Assembly: GCA_964346175.1 (NCBI GenBank)
Contig: CAYFTG010000003.1
Coordinates: 1 to 64,000 of the forward strand
Reading direction: 5' to 3'
Length of the DNA stretch: 64,000 bases
Source: DTU032 sp964346175
GTDB lineage: Bacteria; Bacillota; Clostridia; Saccharofermentanales; DTU023
Shown here: positions 34,030 through 42,311 of the stretch, in pieces
Layout of the letters: each line of letters starts with the position of its first letter
Position numbering within the stretch: the stretch's first letter is position 1
The notes under the pieces: model-generated
The model's input: only the letters and a program-made list of their open reading frames with translations
Databases searched by the model: none
What the model was told of the DNA's origin: nothing
Made by a program: the position numbers and the translations under genes

Positions 34030-34635
34030 ATGTTGCAATTAGTTTTAGCAAGCGCTAATGAAAGTAAACTTATAGAATTTCGCCGTATTGCAAAGCCGTA
34101 TCCGCTAGAGATTGTCTTGGCCAAGGAAATCGGCTTCGAGCAGGACATAGAGGAGCTGGGCGACAGTTTCGCAGCAAATGCCCTACATAAGGCCCGGGAA
34201 GTGTTCCACTTCAACAATGAGCAATATGTCATTGCAGATGATTCAGGACTTTGTGTGGACGCTCTAGATGGTGCTCCCGGTATCTATTCGGCGCGCTTAG
34301 GTTCTACTGCGGAACGACTGTCGGCTGCTGAAAGAAATGAGTATTTGCTGGAAATTATGAAAGACGTACCTTCAGGAAAAAGGACTGCTCATTTTCATTG
34401 CAGCATTGCACTGATTTCGCCTGAGGCAAAAGAAATGATCTTCGACGGCAAGGTGCATGGTACAATCCGTTTTTCCGTCGCAGGTCAGCATGGTTTCGGT
34501 TACGATCCAATATTTCAGCCTGACAATTTTTCTGTATCAATGGCGGACTTATCGGACAGTGACAAAGATAGGATCAGCCACCGTGGCATAGCTTTGAGGG
34601 CTTGTCTTGACTATCTCTTGAAGCAAGTAATTTAG
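34030..34635 (+). CDS. rdgB: XTP/dITP diphosphatase (RdgB/HAM1 family)
   Basis: Hydrolyses non-canonical purine triphosphates (ITP, dITP, XTP) to monophosphates. About 201 residues. N-terminal LVLASANESKLIEF, the metal/phosphate-binding segment VIADDSGLCVDALDGAPGIYSAR, and the C-terminal GHGFGYDPIF-like HGFGYDPIFQ and SHRGIALR are conserved. I chose ATG 34030, which puts M-x-x-L-V-L-A in the usual place; a GTG at 34021 overlapping the previous stop is an alternative. pheB-like gene follows after 15 bases. Confidence 0.95.
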   Translation: MLQLVLASANESKLIEFRRIAKPYPLEIVLAKEIGFEQDIEELGDSFAANALHKAREVFHFNNEQYVIADDSGLCVDALDGAPGIYSARLGSTAERLSAAERNEYLLEIMKDVPSGKRTAHFHCSIALISPEAKEMIFDGKVHGTIRFSVAGQHGFGYDPIFQPDNFSVSMADLSDSDKDRISHRGIALRACLDYLLKQVI

Positions 34636-34650
34636 ATGGAGTGAACGAGG

Positions 34651-35082
34651 ATGGCACAAGAGGATTATTATTTAATACGCTCCGATGTTTTGCCTGAGGT
34701 TTTTCATAAGGTAATTTCAGTTAAGCAATTGGTGGACAGGGAAGATAGTGTATCAATCAATGAAGCATGCAAACGGGTAAAGATCAGTCGTAGTGCCTAT
34801 TACAAATATAGGGATGCTGTCCGCTTGGTGCAAGTTGAAAGCGGTTCCAGCGTTGGCATTATACTAGAATTGGAAAACTTGGATAACATTGCTTTTCGTT
34901 GCGTGAATGCTGTCAGGGAAGCGGGAGGAAAAGTACAGTCGTTTCAGATTAGCGAAACCGATTTAGGCGGAAAACATGCTTTGCTCACAGCTGAGGCTTG
35001 TCGTGATGATGCTTCAGTGGTCGAATTGGAACATAAGCTGAAACAGGTTCGCGGCGTAAAAAGTGTTAAAATACTTCGTTAA
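34651..35082 (+). CDS. ACT-domain protein, PheB family (UPF0735)
   Basis: 143 residues: an N-terminal helix-turn-helix-like region (SINEACKRVKISRSAYYKYRDAV) followed by an ACT domain (about 67-143, GIILELENLDNIAFRCVNAVREAGGKV...KQVRGVKSVKILR). This is the arrangement of the Bacillus PheB/YszB family. ACT domains bind amino acids; a regulatory role in amino-acid metabolism is an assumption. No phenylalanine biosynthesis genes adjoin it here. GGAGTG precedes the start. Confidence 0.85.
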   Translation: MAQEDYYLIRSDVLPEVFHKVISVKQLVDREDSVSINEACKRVKISRSAYYKYRDAVRLVQVESGSSVGIILELENLDNIAFRCVNAVREAGGKVQSFQISETDLGGKHALLTAEACRDDASVVELEHKLKQVRGVKSVKILR

Positions 35083-35167
35083 GCACAAATGCAACCAATT
35101 GTGACAGCTAAGACTTGCTTATGTTAGTCTTGTGCCAGATATACTTATGGAAAAGAAGGAATAATCG

Positions 35168-35977
35168 GTGGGATTTCGCTCTCTTTGGGAAGCACTAAAG
35201 ATAGATAAAGTAAGTGATGTAAGGAAGAACAGAGCCGCACTTCTGCTACTCTTCTTTATTGCTGCCGCCCTTTATATTAGCGAGCCGATACAATCTCCGC
35301 TTCTTGAGTTTTACCGCGGCCTGGAAGGATTCCTTTTAGATGGTCAAGGTTTTCCTGTTCCTAGCACTGCCATGATGATAACTTTAGCCAAACAGTTAAT
35401 TCTGCAGGGAATTGCCCTCTATTTCATCTTGTTTAGCGCTTTGAATTATTTGGAGTATACTCCTGAAACAAGTGAGCAGGCCAAAGTAGGAGTGGGTGGC
35501 GTTTTTGTGAAAATTGAGCTGCCTGAGAGCCTTCGTGCTCACAATACCGCAAAGATAGCTTTGAAATACTATCCGTACTTTCTGCTGCTCGGGGCAGCGC
35601 TGCTCAGTATTCAGATGATCTCGGTGTTTTTCTTAATGATTCCTTTCTACGTAATAGCCACTATGCTCTCTATGACTTTGCTGGAGCAAATTTATGAGGA
35701 ACGAAACATCTTTCAGGCCATGGAAGCTAGCACAGCTTTGACAAAAGGTTTAAAGTTTTATATCTTTGTTCAGTTTTTCGTTCTCAGCAGCATACTATCG
35801 ATCGCCGAGAACCTCCTGCTTAACGCTTTCGCCTCAAATATGTGGGCCGGTAGCTTGATCCGGGCCTTTCTATTTGCTTATTTGACCTTTGCGATCGGCC
35901 GACTGGCGGGGATTGTTTATAAAACAAGCAGGCTTTTGCACCTTTCCCTTGGCGCCTTTAAAGTTGGCAGATTCTGA
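35168..35977 (+). CDS. Polytopic membrane protein of unknown function
   Basis: 269 residues with a GTG start after GAAGGA. Five to six hydrophobic segments are visible (about residues 22-38, 73-90, 141-185, 205-225, 240-258). Between them is a short soluble loop (about 98-120) with Gly/Val-rich sequence. The AMEASTALTKGLKFYIF stretch before the fifth segment recalls integral membrane proteins with a DUF975 or glycerophosphoryl-diester-phosphodiesterase membrane domain, but the match is weak. It lies alone between the pheB-like gene and prfB. Confidence 0.6.
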   Translation: MGFRSLWEALKIDKVSDVRKNRAALLLLFFIAAALYISEPIQSPLLEFYRGLEGFLLDGQGFPVPSTAMMITLAKQLILQGIALYFILFSALNYLEYTPETSEQAKVGVGGVFVKIELPESLRAHNTAKIALKYYPYFLLLGAALLSIQMISVFFLMIPFYVIATMLSMTLLEQIYEERNIFQAMEASTALTKGLKFYIFVQFFVLSSILSIAENLLLNAFASNMWAGSLIRAFLFAYLTFAIGRLAGIVYKTSRLLHLSLGAFKVGRF

Positions 35978-36021
35978 CCTGACGTTATGTACTTTTATTT
36001 GATTTTCAGGGAGGAATTTTA

Positions 36022-37131
36022 ATGATTTATTCAGAACTTAACAGCACAATTGAAGAATATAAGGAAAAATTGACACTTTTGGAACAGTCACTTTGTCTAG
36101 ATGCAGATCAAGCTGAAATTGAACGCTTGAGTGCTCTCACTATGGAAGTGGGTTTCTGGGAAGATCCTAAAGAAGCCTCGCAAATTCAGGAGCGCATTGC
36201 ACATCTGGAACGCAAGCAGAAGCGGTTTATTGCTTTGCAAGGCGAGCTGGATGATATAGAAGTTCTCTGTGAACTTGGTAGCGAGGAGGAAGATCCTGAC
36301 GTAGCTCTGGAGGTGGAGGAAGTCCTTAAGGCTTATGAAAAAGAATACGAAAGACTGCGATTAGAGACCTTGCTTTCCGGCGAACACGATTCCGCTAATG
36401 CTCTAGTTACCTTGCATGCCGGAGCTGGTGGTACGGAAGCGCAGGACTGGACGGAAATGCTGGAGCGAATGTATCTGCGCTGGGCGGAAGATCACGGCTA
36501 TACTACCGAGCTTTTGGATTTGATCCAGGGAGATGAGGCGGGGATTAAAAGTGTTTCTTTCCGGGTCAAAGGGGTCAACGCATATGGCTACTTGTTGTCT
36601 GAGCATGGTGTACATCGCCTTGTTCGGATTTCACCGTTTGATTCATCAGGAAGAAGGCATACGTCTTTTGCTTCCTGTGAGGTCTTGCCTGAGCTCGATG
36701 ACACGATCACGATCGATATAAAACCTGATGATTTGCGCATAGACACTTACCGTGCGTCAGGAGCCGGGGGACAGCACGTCAACAAGACCAGCTCGGCCGT
36801 CCGAATTACGCATTTGCCCACCGGGATCGTGGTTTCTTGCCAAAATGAACGCTCGCAATTGCAGAACCGCGAAACCGCCATGTCAATGCTGAAGTCGAAA
36901 CTATATCGCTTGGCTCAACAACAGCAGCTGGAACGCATTGAGGACCTTAAAGGCGACGTCGCCGCTATAGCGTGGGGCAATCAGATACGTTCTTATATCT
37001 TTTGTCCTTATACGATGGTCAAAGACCATCGTACCGATGTTGAGACGGGAAACGTTGATGCAGTAATGGATGGCGATATCGATCGCTTCATCAATGCATA
37101 TCTAGCACAGCGTGCTCAAAACGGAGATTAG
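36022..37131 (+). CDS. prfB: Peptide chain release factor 2, without programmed frameshift
   Basis: RF2 reads UGA and UAA stops. 369 residues with the GGQ loop (RASGAGGQHVNKTSSAVRI) and the stop-codon-reading SPF tripeptide (RISPFDSSGRRHTSFAS). The gene is one uninterrupted frame. At the place of the usual autoregulatory site (CTT TGA C, near codon 25) the sequence is CTT TGT CTA, so there is no in-frame TGA and no frameshift is needed. GGGAGGA precedes the ATG. Downstream after 36 bases is the nadD-yqeK fusion. Confidence 0.97.
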   Translation: MIYSELNSTIEEYKEKLTLLEQSLCLDADQAEIERLSALTMEVGFWEDPKEASQIQERIAHLERKQKRFIALQGELDDIEVLCELGSEEEDPDVALEVEEVLKAYEKEYERLRLETLLSGEHDSANALVTLHAGAGGTEAQDWTEMLERMYLRWAEDHGYTTELLDLIQGDEAGIKSVSFRVKGVNAYGYLLSEHGVHRLVRISPFDSSGRRHTSFASCEVLPELDDTITIDIKPDDLRIDTYRASGAGGQHVNKTSSAVRITHLPTGIVVSCQNERSQLQNRETAMSMLKSKLYRLAQQQQLERIEDLKGDVAAIAWGNQIRSYIFCPYTMVKDHRTDVETGNVDAVMDGDIDRFINAYLAQRAQNGD

Positions 37132-37167
37132 GACTGTGCTTAGGCAGGCGATAGCAGATAGGAAGCG

Positions 37168-38385
37168 ATGGAAATGAGAGCTTTAATCGGATTATTTGGC
37201 GGTTCATTTGATCCTTTTCACAATGGACATCTGGCGATGGTGGAGGCAGCAGCGAAAGCTTTTCCTTTTGAGCGCCTTATTGTGATGCCGGTCGGTCTGC
37301 CGTCGCACAAAAACCGTAGATTAAGTTTTGCCACTTTTCGCATGGAAAGTGCCAGGTTGGCTACTGCAGAATTGCCTCAGGTATATGTCAGTGATTACGA
37401 GATACTGGCACCTAGACGCAGCTATACGATAGAGACAATTCGTCATTTGAAAGAGAAATATCCTGAGAATGAGATCAAACTAATTTCCGGTTCAGATTTT
37501 CTCTTTAATGTGGAGACCTGGTACCAGTACGAAAGAATTATTGCAGAGGTCTCATTTGCAATCGCCTTACGTGGAGATGCCAAAGCGGATGAGTGCGAGC
37601 AACAGGCGAACTATTTGCGCAGCAAGTATCAGGCTCGAATTGACTTTTTCCCGATGAAGTCTACTAGCGTATCGGCCACTAAAGTTCGTGCAATTCGTTC
37701 ATCCGGTAATTCAGCAGCGGAACTTGTTCCGGAGAAAGTTAATGATCTACTGCATACCTATCAACCTTACTCATACAAAGAAGTAATGGACGATTTGGAT
37801 GAAACTAGCTGGCACAGATTAAATCACTACGAACGACGTCTCTTCGCTTATTTAGGGCTTGAGCGCAGATTACATACGGTGTCTACGTGCCTCCTAGCGT
37901 TGGAGTTGGCAGCGGTACACAATGTACCTGCTCTGGAGGCCGGCACTGCCGCTTTGTTCCACGATCTGGCCAAAGAGTTGCCTCTCGCTGAACAGAAGTC
38001 TTATTCAGATCTATATTTGGGATTTGAAGAGGAAAACCCTGAACTACTGCACGGGCCGGCAGCTGCGTTTTTGGCTAGGGAGCATTTTGGCATTAGCTCT
38101 GCAGATGTCCTTAATGCAATCCAATACCATACTAGTGGCAGACCCGGCATGAGCACATTGGAAAAGATCATTTTCCTTGCAGACAAAATTGAATATGGGC
38201 GACCATTCAAAGATTTGGACAGTATCCGTTCGCCGGCTTTTGCAGAAGGTGCTGAGGCGACAGAGAAAGAAGCCTTGCTCAATGAAGCAGTCTGTCTCTG
38301 TTTTGATGAAGTGTTTTCTGCTCTGGAACGAAGCGGACAGGAGATTTGCCCTCTGAGCAAAGAAGCCTATAATATATTAAAATAG
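37168..38385 (+). CDS. nadD-yqeK: Fused nicotinate-mononucleotide adenylyltransferase and YqeK-type HD hydrolase
   Basis: 405 residues combining two genes that are usually adjacent. Residues about 5-195 are NadD (LFGGSFDPFHNGH with the HxGH, SGSDFLFNVETWYQYE, and SATKVRAIRSSG as the ISSTxIR motif), which adenylates nicotinate mononucleotide in NAD synthesis. Residues about 215-400 are a YqeK HD domain (HTVSTCLLAL with His, AALFHDLAKEL with HD, LLHGPAAAFLA, QYHTSG, IIFLADKIE), a family that includes symmetrical Ap4A hydrolases. No stop or ribosome binding site separates the halves. RsfS follows, the standard clostridial order. AGGAAG precedes the start. Confidence 0.93.
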   Translation: MEMRALIGLFGGSFDPFHNGHLAMVEAAAKAFPFERLIVMPVGLPSHKNRRLSFATFRMESARLATAELPQVYVSDYEILAPRRSYTIETIRHLKEKYPENEIKLISGSDFLFNVETWYQYERIIAEVSFAIALRGDAKADECEQQANYLRSKYQARIDFFPMKSTSVSATKVRAIRSSGNSAAELVPEKVNDLLHTYQPYSYKEVMDDLDETSWHRLNHYERRLFAYLGLERRLHTVSTCLLALELAAVHNVPALEAGTAALFHDLAKELPLAEQKSYSDLYLGFEEENPELLHGPAAAFLAREHFGISSADVLNAIQYHTSGRPGMSTLEKIIFLADKIEYGRPFKDLDSIRSPAFAEGAEATEKEALLNEAVCLCFDEVFSALERSGQEICPLSKEAYNILK

Positions 38386-38423
38386 TATTAGATGTTTACA
38401 TTCTAAGAAAACGAGGTGAATAA

Positions 38424-38831
38424 TTGGAACCTGTACTTAATCAAGAAATGCTGAATCCGTTAGAAGAAACTACAAAGGATCCGGAAGCGCAGCAATTTAT
38501 TCAAAACCTGCTTGATACTATCCAGACAGCGTTGGATGAGAAAAAGGCGGAAAATGTAGAGACAATCAAAGTAACCGGGCGCACTAGCTTAACTGATTAT
38601 TTCGTTATTGCCACAGCACGCAGCTCCACACATTGTAAAATTTTGTCAGACGCAGTTGAAGAAGCTGTAAGTAAAAACCTGGGGCAGCAAGTACGCCAAG
38701 TGGAAGGCATGGAAAAGAGAAAATGGATTGTACTCGACTACGGTGACATCGTAGTACATATAATGAGACAGGAAGATCGCGAATTCTATAATCTGGAACG
38801 ACTCTGGAAGGGTTCGACATCTGCCAAATAG
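38424..38831 (+). CDS. rsfS: Ribosomal silencing factor RsfS
   Basis: Binds L14 (uL14) and blocks subunit joining in starvation. 135 residues, TTG start placed 5 bases after GAGGTG; the first in-frame ATG is 9 codons on. Core motifs are VTGRTSLTDYFVIATARSSTHCKILSDAVEE and KWIVLDYGDIVVHIMRQEDREFYNLERLW, which define the family. It ends the prfB-nadD/yqeK-rsfS run and is followed by a strong terminator. Confidence 0.94.
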   Translation: MEPVLNQEMLNPLEETTKDPEAQQFIQNLLDTIQTALDEKKAENVETIKVTGRTSLTDYFVIATARSSTHCKILSDAVEEAVSKNLGQQVRQVEGMEKRKWIVLDYGDIVVHIMRQEDREFYNLERLWKGSTSAK

Positions 38832-38857
38832 AAGAGTATTGACATATAAACATAGAG

Positions 38858-38884
38858 GCGAGGCCGAATGGCCTCGCTTTTTTT
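38858..38884 (+). terminator. Strong intrinsic terminator after rsfS
   Basis: Perfect 8-bp stem GCGAGGCC / GGCCTCGC with a GAAT loop followed by TTTTTTT. Confidence 0.93.
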
Positions 38885-38921
38885 CATTATCCTGAAACAA
38901 GATTGTTAGCAGGAGCTCCCC

Positions 38922-39566
38922 ATGAATCGACGCAAGAATCTGGATCGGCAGAGGAAAAAGCGACAGAGTATTATTTTGCTCCTTATGTTGGCTGCGATTA
39001 TATTTGCCATCTTAGGGCGTTTCATTTTTGCACGAGATAAGGAAATCAATCCTGAAGATCTGGAGTTAAATACCAAGGCCACAAAAGAACAGACTGCAAC
39101 GAGCACAAGTAGTGCTAAGGTTTTTCCGGTTCACATTGCAGGCGCTGTAAGGAAGCCAGGAGTTTATTATTTCTCAGAAGGGGTAATTGTCGGTGAAGCT
39201 ATAGAGAGGGCCGGAGGAGCAACGCTAGATGGTGCTGTGGACGTATTGAACATGGCTTCGCTTTTACATCCTCATGCAAAGCTATATGTACCGACTCTAG
39301 AGGAAGTAGAAGCGGCCGATCCGGGAACTTCTTTTGAGGGAATCGAGAATGATCCTGCAAGTGCTGAATCCGGAAAAATAAATCTTAACTTGGCTACGGA
39401 GGCAGAACTTCTAACAATCCCGGGCATAGGTCCTGCTACAGCGTCTGCAATTCTTAGCTATCGTGAAGAGAACGGCAAGTTCAGCCAAATTGAAGATTTG
39501 ATGAATGTGACGGGGATTAAAGAAAAAAAATTTGCTAATCTAGAACCATATCTTTACGTTCCTTGA
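38922..39566 (+). CDS. comEA: ComEA-like membrane-anchored DNA-binding protein
   Basis: 214 residues: basic N terminus and transmembrane helix (about 16-37), a linker, an SLBB domain (about 67-125, FPVHIAGAVRKPGVYYFSEGVIVGEAIERAGG) and a C-terminal helix-hairpin-helix repeat (about 150-212, INLNLATEAELLTIPGIGPATASAILSYREENGKF). This is the ComEA layout; ComEA binds incoming DNA during natural transformation. No comEC or other competence gene is in the window. Note also the A24-type peptidase at 15808. AGGAG precedes the start. Confidence 0.92.
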   Translation: MNRRKNLDRQRKKRQSIILLLMLAAIIFAILGRFIFARDKEINPEDLELNTKATKEQTATSTSSAKVFPVHIAGAVRKPGVYYFSEGVIVGEAIERAGGATLDGAVDVLNMASLLHPHAKLYVPTLEEVEAADPGTSFEGIENDPASAESGKINLNLATEAELLTIPGIGPATASAILSYREENGKFSQIEDLMNVTGIKEKKFANLEPYLYVP

Positions 39567-39589
39567 TTAATTACTCGTATCCGAATGAT

Positions 39590-39618
39590 TTGACAAGGTG
39601 GTCTATTATGCGTAAAAT
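39590..39618 (+). promoter_or_regulatory. Predicted sigma-A promoter of tRNA-Pro
   Basis: Perfect TTGACA (39590-39595) and TAAAAT (39613-39618) with a 17-base spacer, 11 bases upstream of the tRNA. Confidence 0.75.
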
Positions 39619-39629
39619 CACTAGAGCAA

Positions 39630-39705
39630 CGGGGTGTGGCTCAGGTGGTAGAGCGCTTGGTTCGGGACCAAGAGGCCGGAAGTTCAAGTCTTCTCACTCC
39701 GACCA
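39630..39705 (+). tRNA. tRNA-Pro(CGG)
   Basis: Acceptor CGGGGTG / CACTCCG (one G-T), D arm GCTC..GAGC, anticodon stem CTTGG / CCAAG with loop TTCGGGA (anticodon CGG), T arm with TTCAAGT, and encoded ACCA end. Single gene with its own promoter and terminator. Confidence 0.95.
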
Positions 39706-39707
39706 GT

Positions 39708-39737
39708 AGCCCGCAGTAAGTCTGTGGGCTTTTTTTA
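39708..39737 (+). terminator. Intrinsic terminator after tRNA-Pro
   Basis: Arms AGCCCGCAG and CTGTGGGCT (one wobble, 5-base loop) followed by TTTTTTT. It lies just before the thyA ribosome binding site. Confidence 0.9.
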
Positions 39738-39753
39738 TTAAAAGGAGCTTCGT

Positions 39754-40584
39754 ATGAGTCGTTGTGACATCATTTTTCAGGACAATTGCCGCGATATACT
39801 TCAGAATGGCTGCACAGATGAGGGGCAGATGGTTAGACCACGCTGGGAGGATGGCACTCCGGCCCATACAATAAAGCGCTTTGGCCTAGTTAATCGTTAC
39901 GATCTGGCGCAAGAGTTTCCTCTCATGACCCTGAGGCGGGTTTATTACAGAAGTGCTGTTGAAGAACTTCTCTGGATCTGGCAGAAGAAATCTAATGTGG
40001 TGGCGGATTTAAGTACCGGTATCTGGGATCAGTGGATGCTGGAAGATGGCACCATCGGGAAAGCATATGGTTATCAACTGGCACAGAAGCATAAGTATAA
40101 GGAAGGCTTTTTCGATCAGGTCGATCGCGTTCTTTACGATCTCAAACATAGGCCGTACTCGCGCCGGATGATTGTCAACATGTTCAATCACGCAGACTTG
40201 AGCGAAATGGCACTTTATCCTTGCGCCTACAGTATGACCTTCAATGTGACGGGCAACAGGCTAAATGCTATTTTGCATCAGCGATCAAACGATATGCTGG
40301 TGGCAAATCACTGGAATGTAAGCCAATACGCAATCCTCTTGGCAATGTTTGCTCAGGTCAGCGACCTGGAAGTGGGAGAATTTCTGCATGTGATAGCTGA
40401 CGCTCATATCTATGATCGTCACATCCCCATTGTGAAAGAAGTAATAGCGAGACAGGCTTACCCGGCTCCCAAGCTACAACTTGATCCTGCTGTGAAAAAC
40501 TTCTATGATTTTACTGTCGACAGTGTTTCTTTCGAGAACTATCAGCACGGACCTGTCGTAAAGGATATTCCCGTGGCAATTTAA
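39754..40584 (+). CDS. thyA: Thymidylate synthase, divergent ThyA
   Basis: Makes dTMP from dUMP with methylenetetrahydrofolate. 276 residues. The nucleophile is C157 in ALYPCAYSM; the family's R-R-M-I-V-N segment, QRSNDM and D-A-H-I-Y-D-R-H block are present. Two active-site stretches are unusual: the PCH triplet is PCA, and the usual LGxPFN is VANHWN, keeping only the final Asn that contacts dUMP. This is a coherent variant rather than random decay. AAGGAGC precedes the start. The folA gene follows by 22 bases. Confidence 0.92.
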   Translation: MSRCDIIFQDNCRDILQNGCTDEGQMVRPRWEDGTPAHTIKRFGLVNRYDLAQEFPLMTLRRVYYRSAVEELLWIWQKKSNVVADLSTGIWDQWMLEDGTIGKAYGYQLAQKHKYKEGFFDQVDRVLYDLKHRPYSRRMIVNMFNHADLSEMALYPCAYSMTFNVTGNRLNAILHQRSNDMLVANHWNVSQYAILLAMFAQVSDLEVGEFLHVIADAHIYDRHIPIVKEVIARQAYPAPKLQLDPAVKNFYDFTVDSVSFENYQHGPVVKDIPVAI

Positions 40585-40606
40585 GCGGGACTCGGGAGGT
40601 GGAGAG

Positions 40607-41122
40607 ATGAATGCGATTGTCGCTTGTGATTCGACTTGGGGAATTGGCTACTGCGGCCAGTTACAAAAACCCATTTCAGCTGATCTGAAGCGTTTTAAAG
40701 AATTGACTTGGGGAAAAGTCATTATCTATGGGCGCTTGACAATGGAGACTCACCCCGGCGGCAAGCCCTTACCGGGTCGCCGCAATATTGTATTGACGAC
40801 GGATCCCGACTTCTCTGTAGAAGGTGCGATCGTCGCTCATAGCGTAGAAGAAGTGTTGCAGCTCGTTAAAAACTTAAAACGAACAGAAAAGCTTACTGAT
40901 GACGATTTCTTCGTCACCGGTGGCAGTTCAGTCTACAGCCAATTCATGCCTTATACCAACCGCGTCTATATCACTCAGCATTTCCAAAGCTACCCCTCTG
41001 ATTGCGACTTTCCGGATTTGGATAGCAATCCAAATTTCAAACTAAGCTCGGTCGGGGAGTGGCTGGAGGAGAATGGCTCTTACTTTCGTTACCTAACTTA
41101 TGAGCGCAATTCTATAGCTTAG
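40607..41122 (+). CDS. folA: Dihydrofolate reductase
   Basis: Regenerates tetrahydrofolate used up by thymidylate synthase, its upstream neighbour. 171 residues. Conserved: NAIVACDSTWGIG at the N terminus, the catalytic acid in PISADLKRFKELT, V-I-Y-G-R-x-T-M-E, GRRNIVLT and FFVTGGSSVYSQF. The usual L-P-W (with the conserved Trp) before the acid is L-Q-K here, and the Met20-type loop reads GYCGQLQ. That may alter substrate or antifolate binding. GGAGG precedes the ATG. Confidence 0.93.
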   Translation: MNAIVACDSTWGIGYCGQLQKPISADLKRFKELTWGKVIIYGRLTMETHPGGKPLPGRRNIVLTTDPDFSVEGAIVAHSVEEVLQLVKNLKRTEKLTDDDFFVTGGSSVYSQFMPYTNRVYITQHFQSYPSDCDFPDLDSNPNFKLSSVGEWLEENGSYFRYLTYERNSIA

Positions 41123-41142
41123 GTAGGCAAGAGGATTTAAGG

Positions 41143-41148
41143 TATAAT
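41143..41148 (+). promoter_or_regulatory. Predicted -10 element before the Ogt-fusion gene
   Basis: TATAAT inside GGTATAATTT, 39 bases before the start; no clear -35. The same ten bases precede pta. Confidence 0.4.
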
Positions 41149-41186
41149 TTGGCTAGATATACACATTTAGGGGAAAGGGTCCGCCT

Positions 41187-42203
41187 ATGTCTACGTCAAA
41201 ACCCACAATTAAACCTTGCTATCTCAAAGATGCCGCTAAATTGCGCAAGTTAAACAATAATCTGCTCTGGAAAAGTTTAAGCGAGACCCGAGACTTTATT
41301 CGAAATCGCCAAGTAGAGGGCATTGATATTTATTTGTGGTCAGACGAGAGCAGAGAAGGCTACTTTTATCTGCAAAACCCAATGGCTCAAGAATCTTGGG
41401 CTATTGTCTATTATGAATCACAGTCTATTTCAGCAGAAGATACACTTAAGATCGCTGAAGCCGTCTTTAGCGAATTCCCGGCTTTATATCGCCTTGACTC
41501 TTATTCGCTAGAGGAAAACCCGGATGAGCTCAGCTTCCAAATCTGCAAGGGTCAATTTGATGACGATCAAACCTTCTTCGGACGTAGCTTTTCCTCTCCT
41601 CAGTTTGCTAGTAGACAAGTTGCTTTTATCGCTTGGCGTTTCGGTTATATCGCTCTGGTTTCCAATAAGAGCGGCGACAAAATTTCCAATATCGATTTTG
41701 TGCGCCGTGAGCGGGAAGTAGACGACTTGATTCGTTCTTTCGCCCTCTTCTATGAACTCTTCGATACTAGCGGAATGATTAAAGAGAAGAAGGAAGAGCC
41801 TGTCCTGCTCAAAGCCCCGGACGGTCTGCAAGAGCTACATCCGGTACTTACAAATGCTGCTGAGCAGATCATTGCCTACCTTAACGGCGAGCTGCATGAT
41901 TTCACTTTCCCTTATGAGATTGATGAGGGGACGAACTTCCAAAAGCAAGTTTGGGAAGTCACCAGAAATATTCCTTATGCTCATCTTTTTTCCTATAAGG
42001 ATATTGCCCAAGAAATTGTTAAGGATGAAAAAAAGGCGATCCAACTCTCGCGCGCTGTAGGGCAGGCACTCGGCGCCAATCCGCTCCCTATCTGCATACC
42101 TTGTCATCGGGTAGTAGGCAAAAACCGTGAACTGACAGGCTTTACAGGCGGCGTAGATATAAAGGATTTCCTGCTTAATCTTGAGTTCTTGAAATACAAT
42201 TAA
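41187..42203 (+). CDS. Methylated-DNA-[protein]-cysteine methyltransferase fused to a ~200-residue N-terminal region
   Basis: 338 residues. Residues about 228-336 are a complete MGMT/Ogt domain: FQKQVWEVTRNIPYAHLFSYKDIA, RAVGQALGANPLPICIPCHRVVG with acceptor C306 in PCHR, and TGFTGGVDIKDFLL. The N-terminal ~200 residues are not the usual ribonuclease-like domain. The opening (IKPCYLKDAAKLRKLNN) looks like a GNAT acetyltransferase start and the rest has alternating strands and helices, but no acetyl-CoA loop is clear. The linker is Lys/Glu-rich (about 197-207). The role of the N-terminal part is unknown; guanine O6-alkyl repair is assigned with confidence. Confidence 0.88.
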   Translation: MSTSKPTIKPCYLKDAAKLRKLNNNLLWKSLSETRDFIRNRQVEGIDIYLWSDESREGYFYLQNPMAQESWAIVYYESQSISAEDTLKIAEAVFSEFPALYRLDSYSLEENPDELSFQICKGQFDDDQTFFGRSFSSPQFASRQVAFIAWRFGYIALVSNKSGDKISNIDFVRREREVDDLIRSFALFYELFDTSGMIKEKKEEPVLLKAPDGLQELHPVLTNAAEQIIAYLNGELHDFTFPYEIDEGTNFQKQVWEVTRNIPYAHLFSYKDIAQEIVKDEKKAIQLSRAVGQALGANPLPICIPCHRVVGKNRELTGFTGGVDIKDFLLNLEFLKYN

Positions 42204-42234
42204 AAAACAGAGCCCGGGTAACCGGTGCTCTGTT
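42202..42234 (-). terminator. Intrinsic terminator of the tRNA-His-Gln-Lys cluster
   Basis: On the minus strand an AACAGAGC / GCTCTGTT stem with an inner CCGG helix is followed by TTTTTTA, directly after tRNA-Lys. The plus strand has only three T after the stem, so it serves mainly the tRNA cluster. It also overlaps the end of the Ogt-fusion gene. Confidence 0.85.
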
Positions 42235-42310
42235 TGGTGATCCACTGGGGATTCGAACCCCAGACCCCCTGATTAAAAGTCAGATGCTCTACCGACTGAG
42301 CTAGTGGATC
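42235..42310 (-). tRNA. tRNA-Lys(TTT)
   Basis: Acceptor GATCCAC / GTGGATC, anticodon stem-loop CTGACTTTTAATCAG with TTT, T loop TTCGAAT and encoded CCA. Last gene of the minus-strand His-Gln-Lys cluster. Confidence 0.96.
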
Positions 42311-42311
42311 A

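Noticed and set aside
36085..36110. Programmed frameshift in prfB
   Set aside because: The site has CTT TGT CTA; no in-frame TGA and no SD-like stimulator upstream.
41835..42245. 136-residue open frame antisense to the Ogt fusion and tRNA-Lys
   Set aside because: It would run through a tRNA gene and its terminator; the sense strand carries the PCHR domain.
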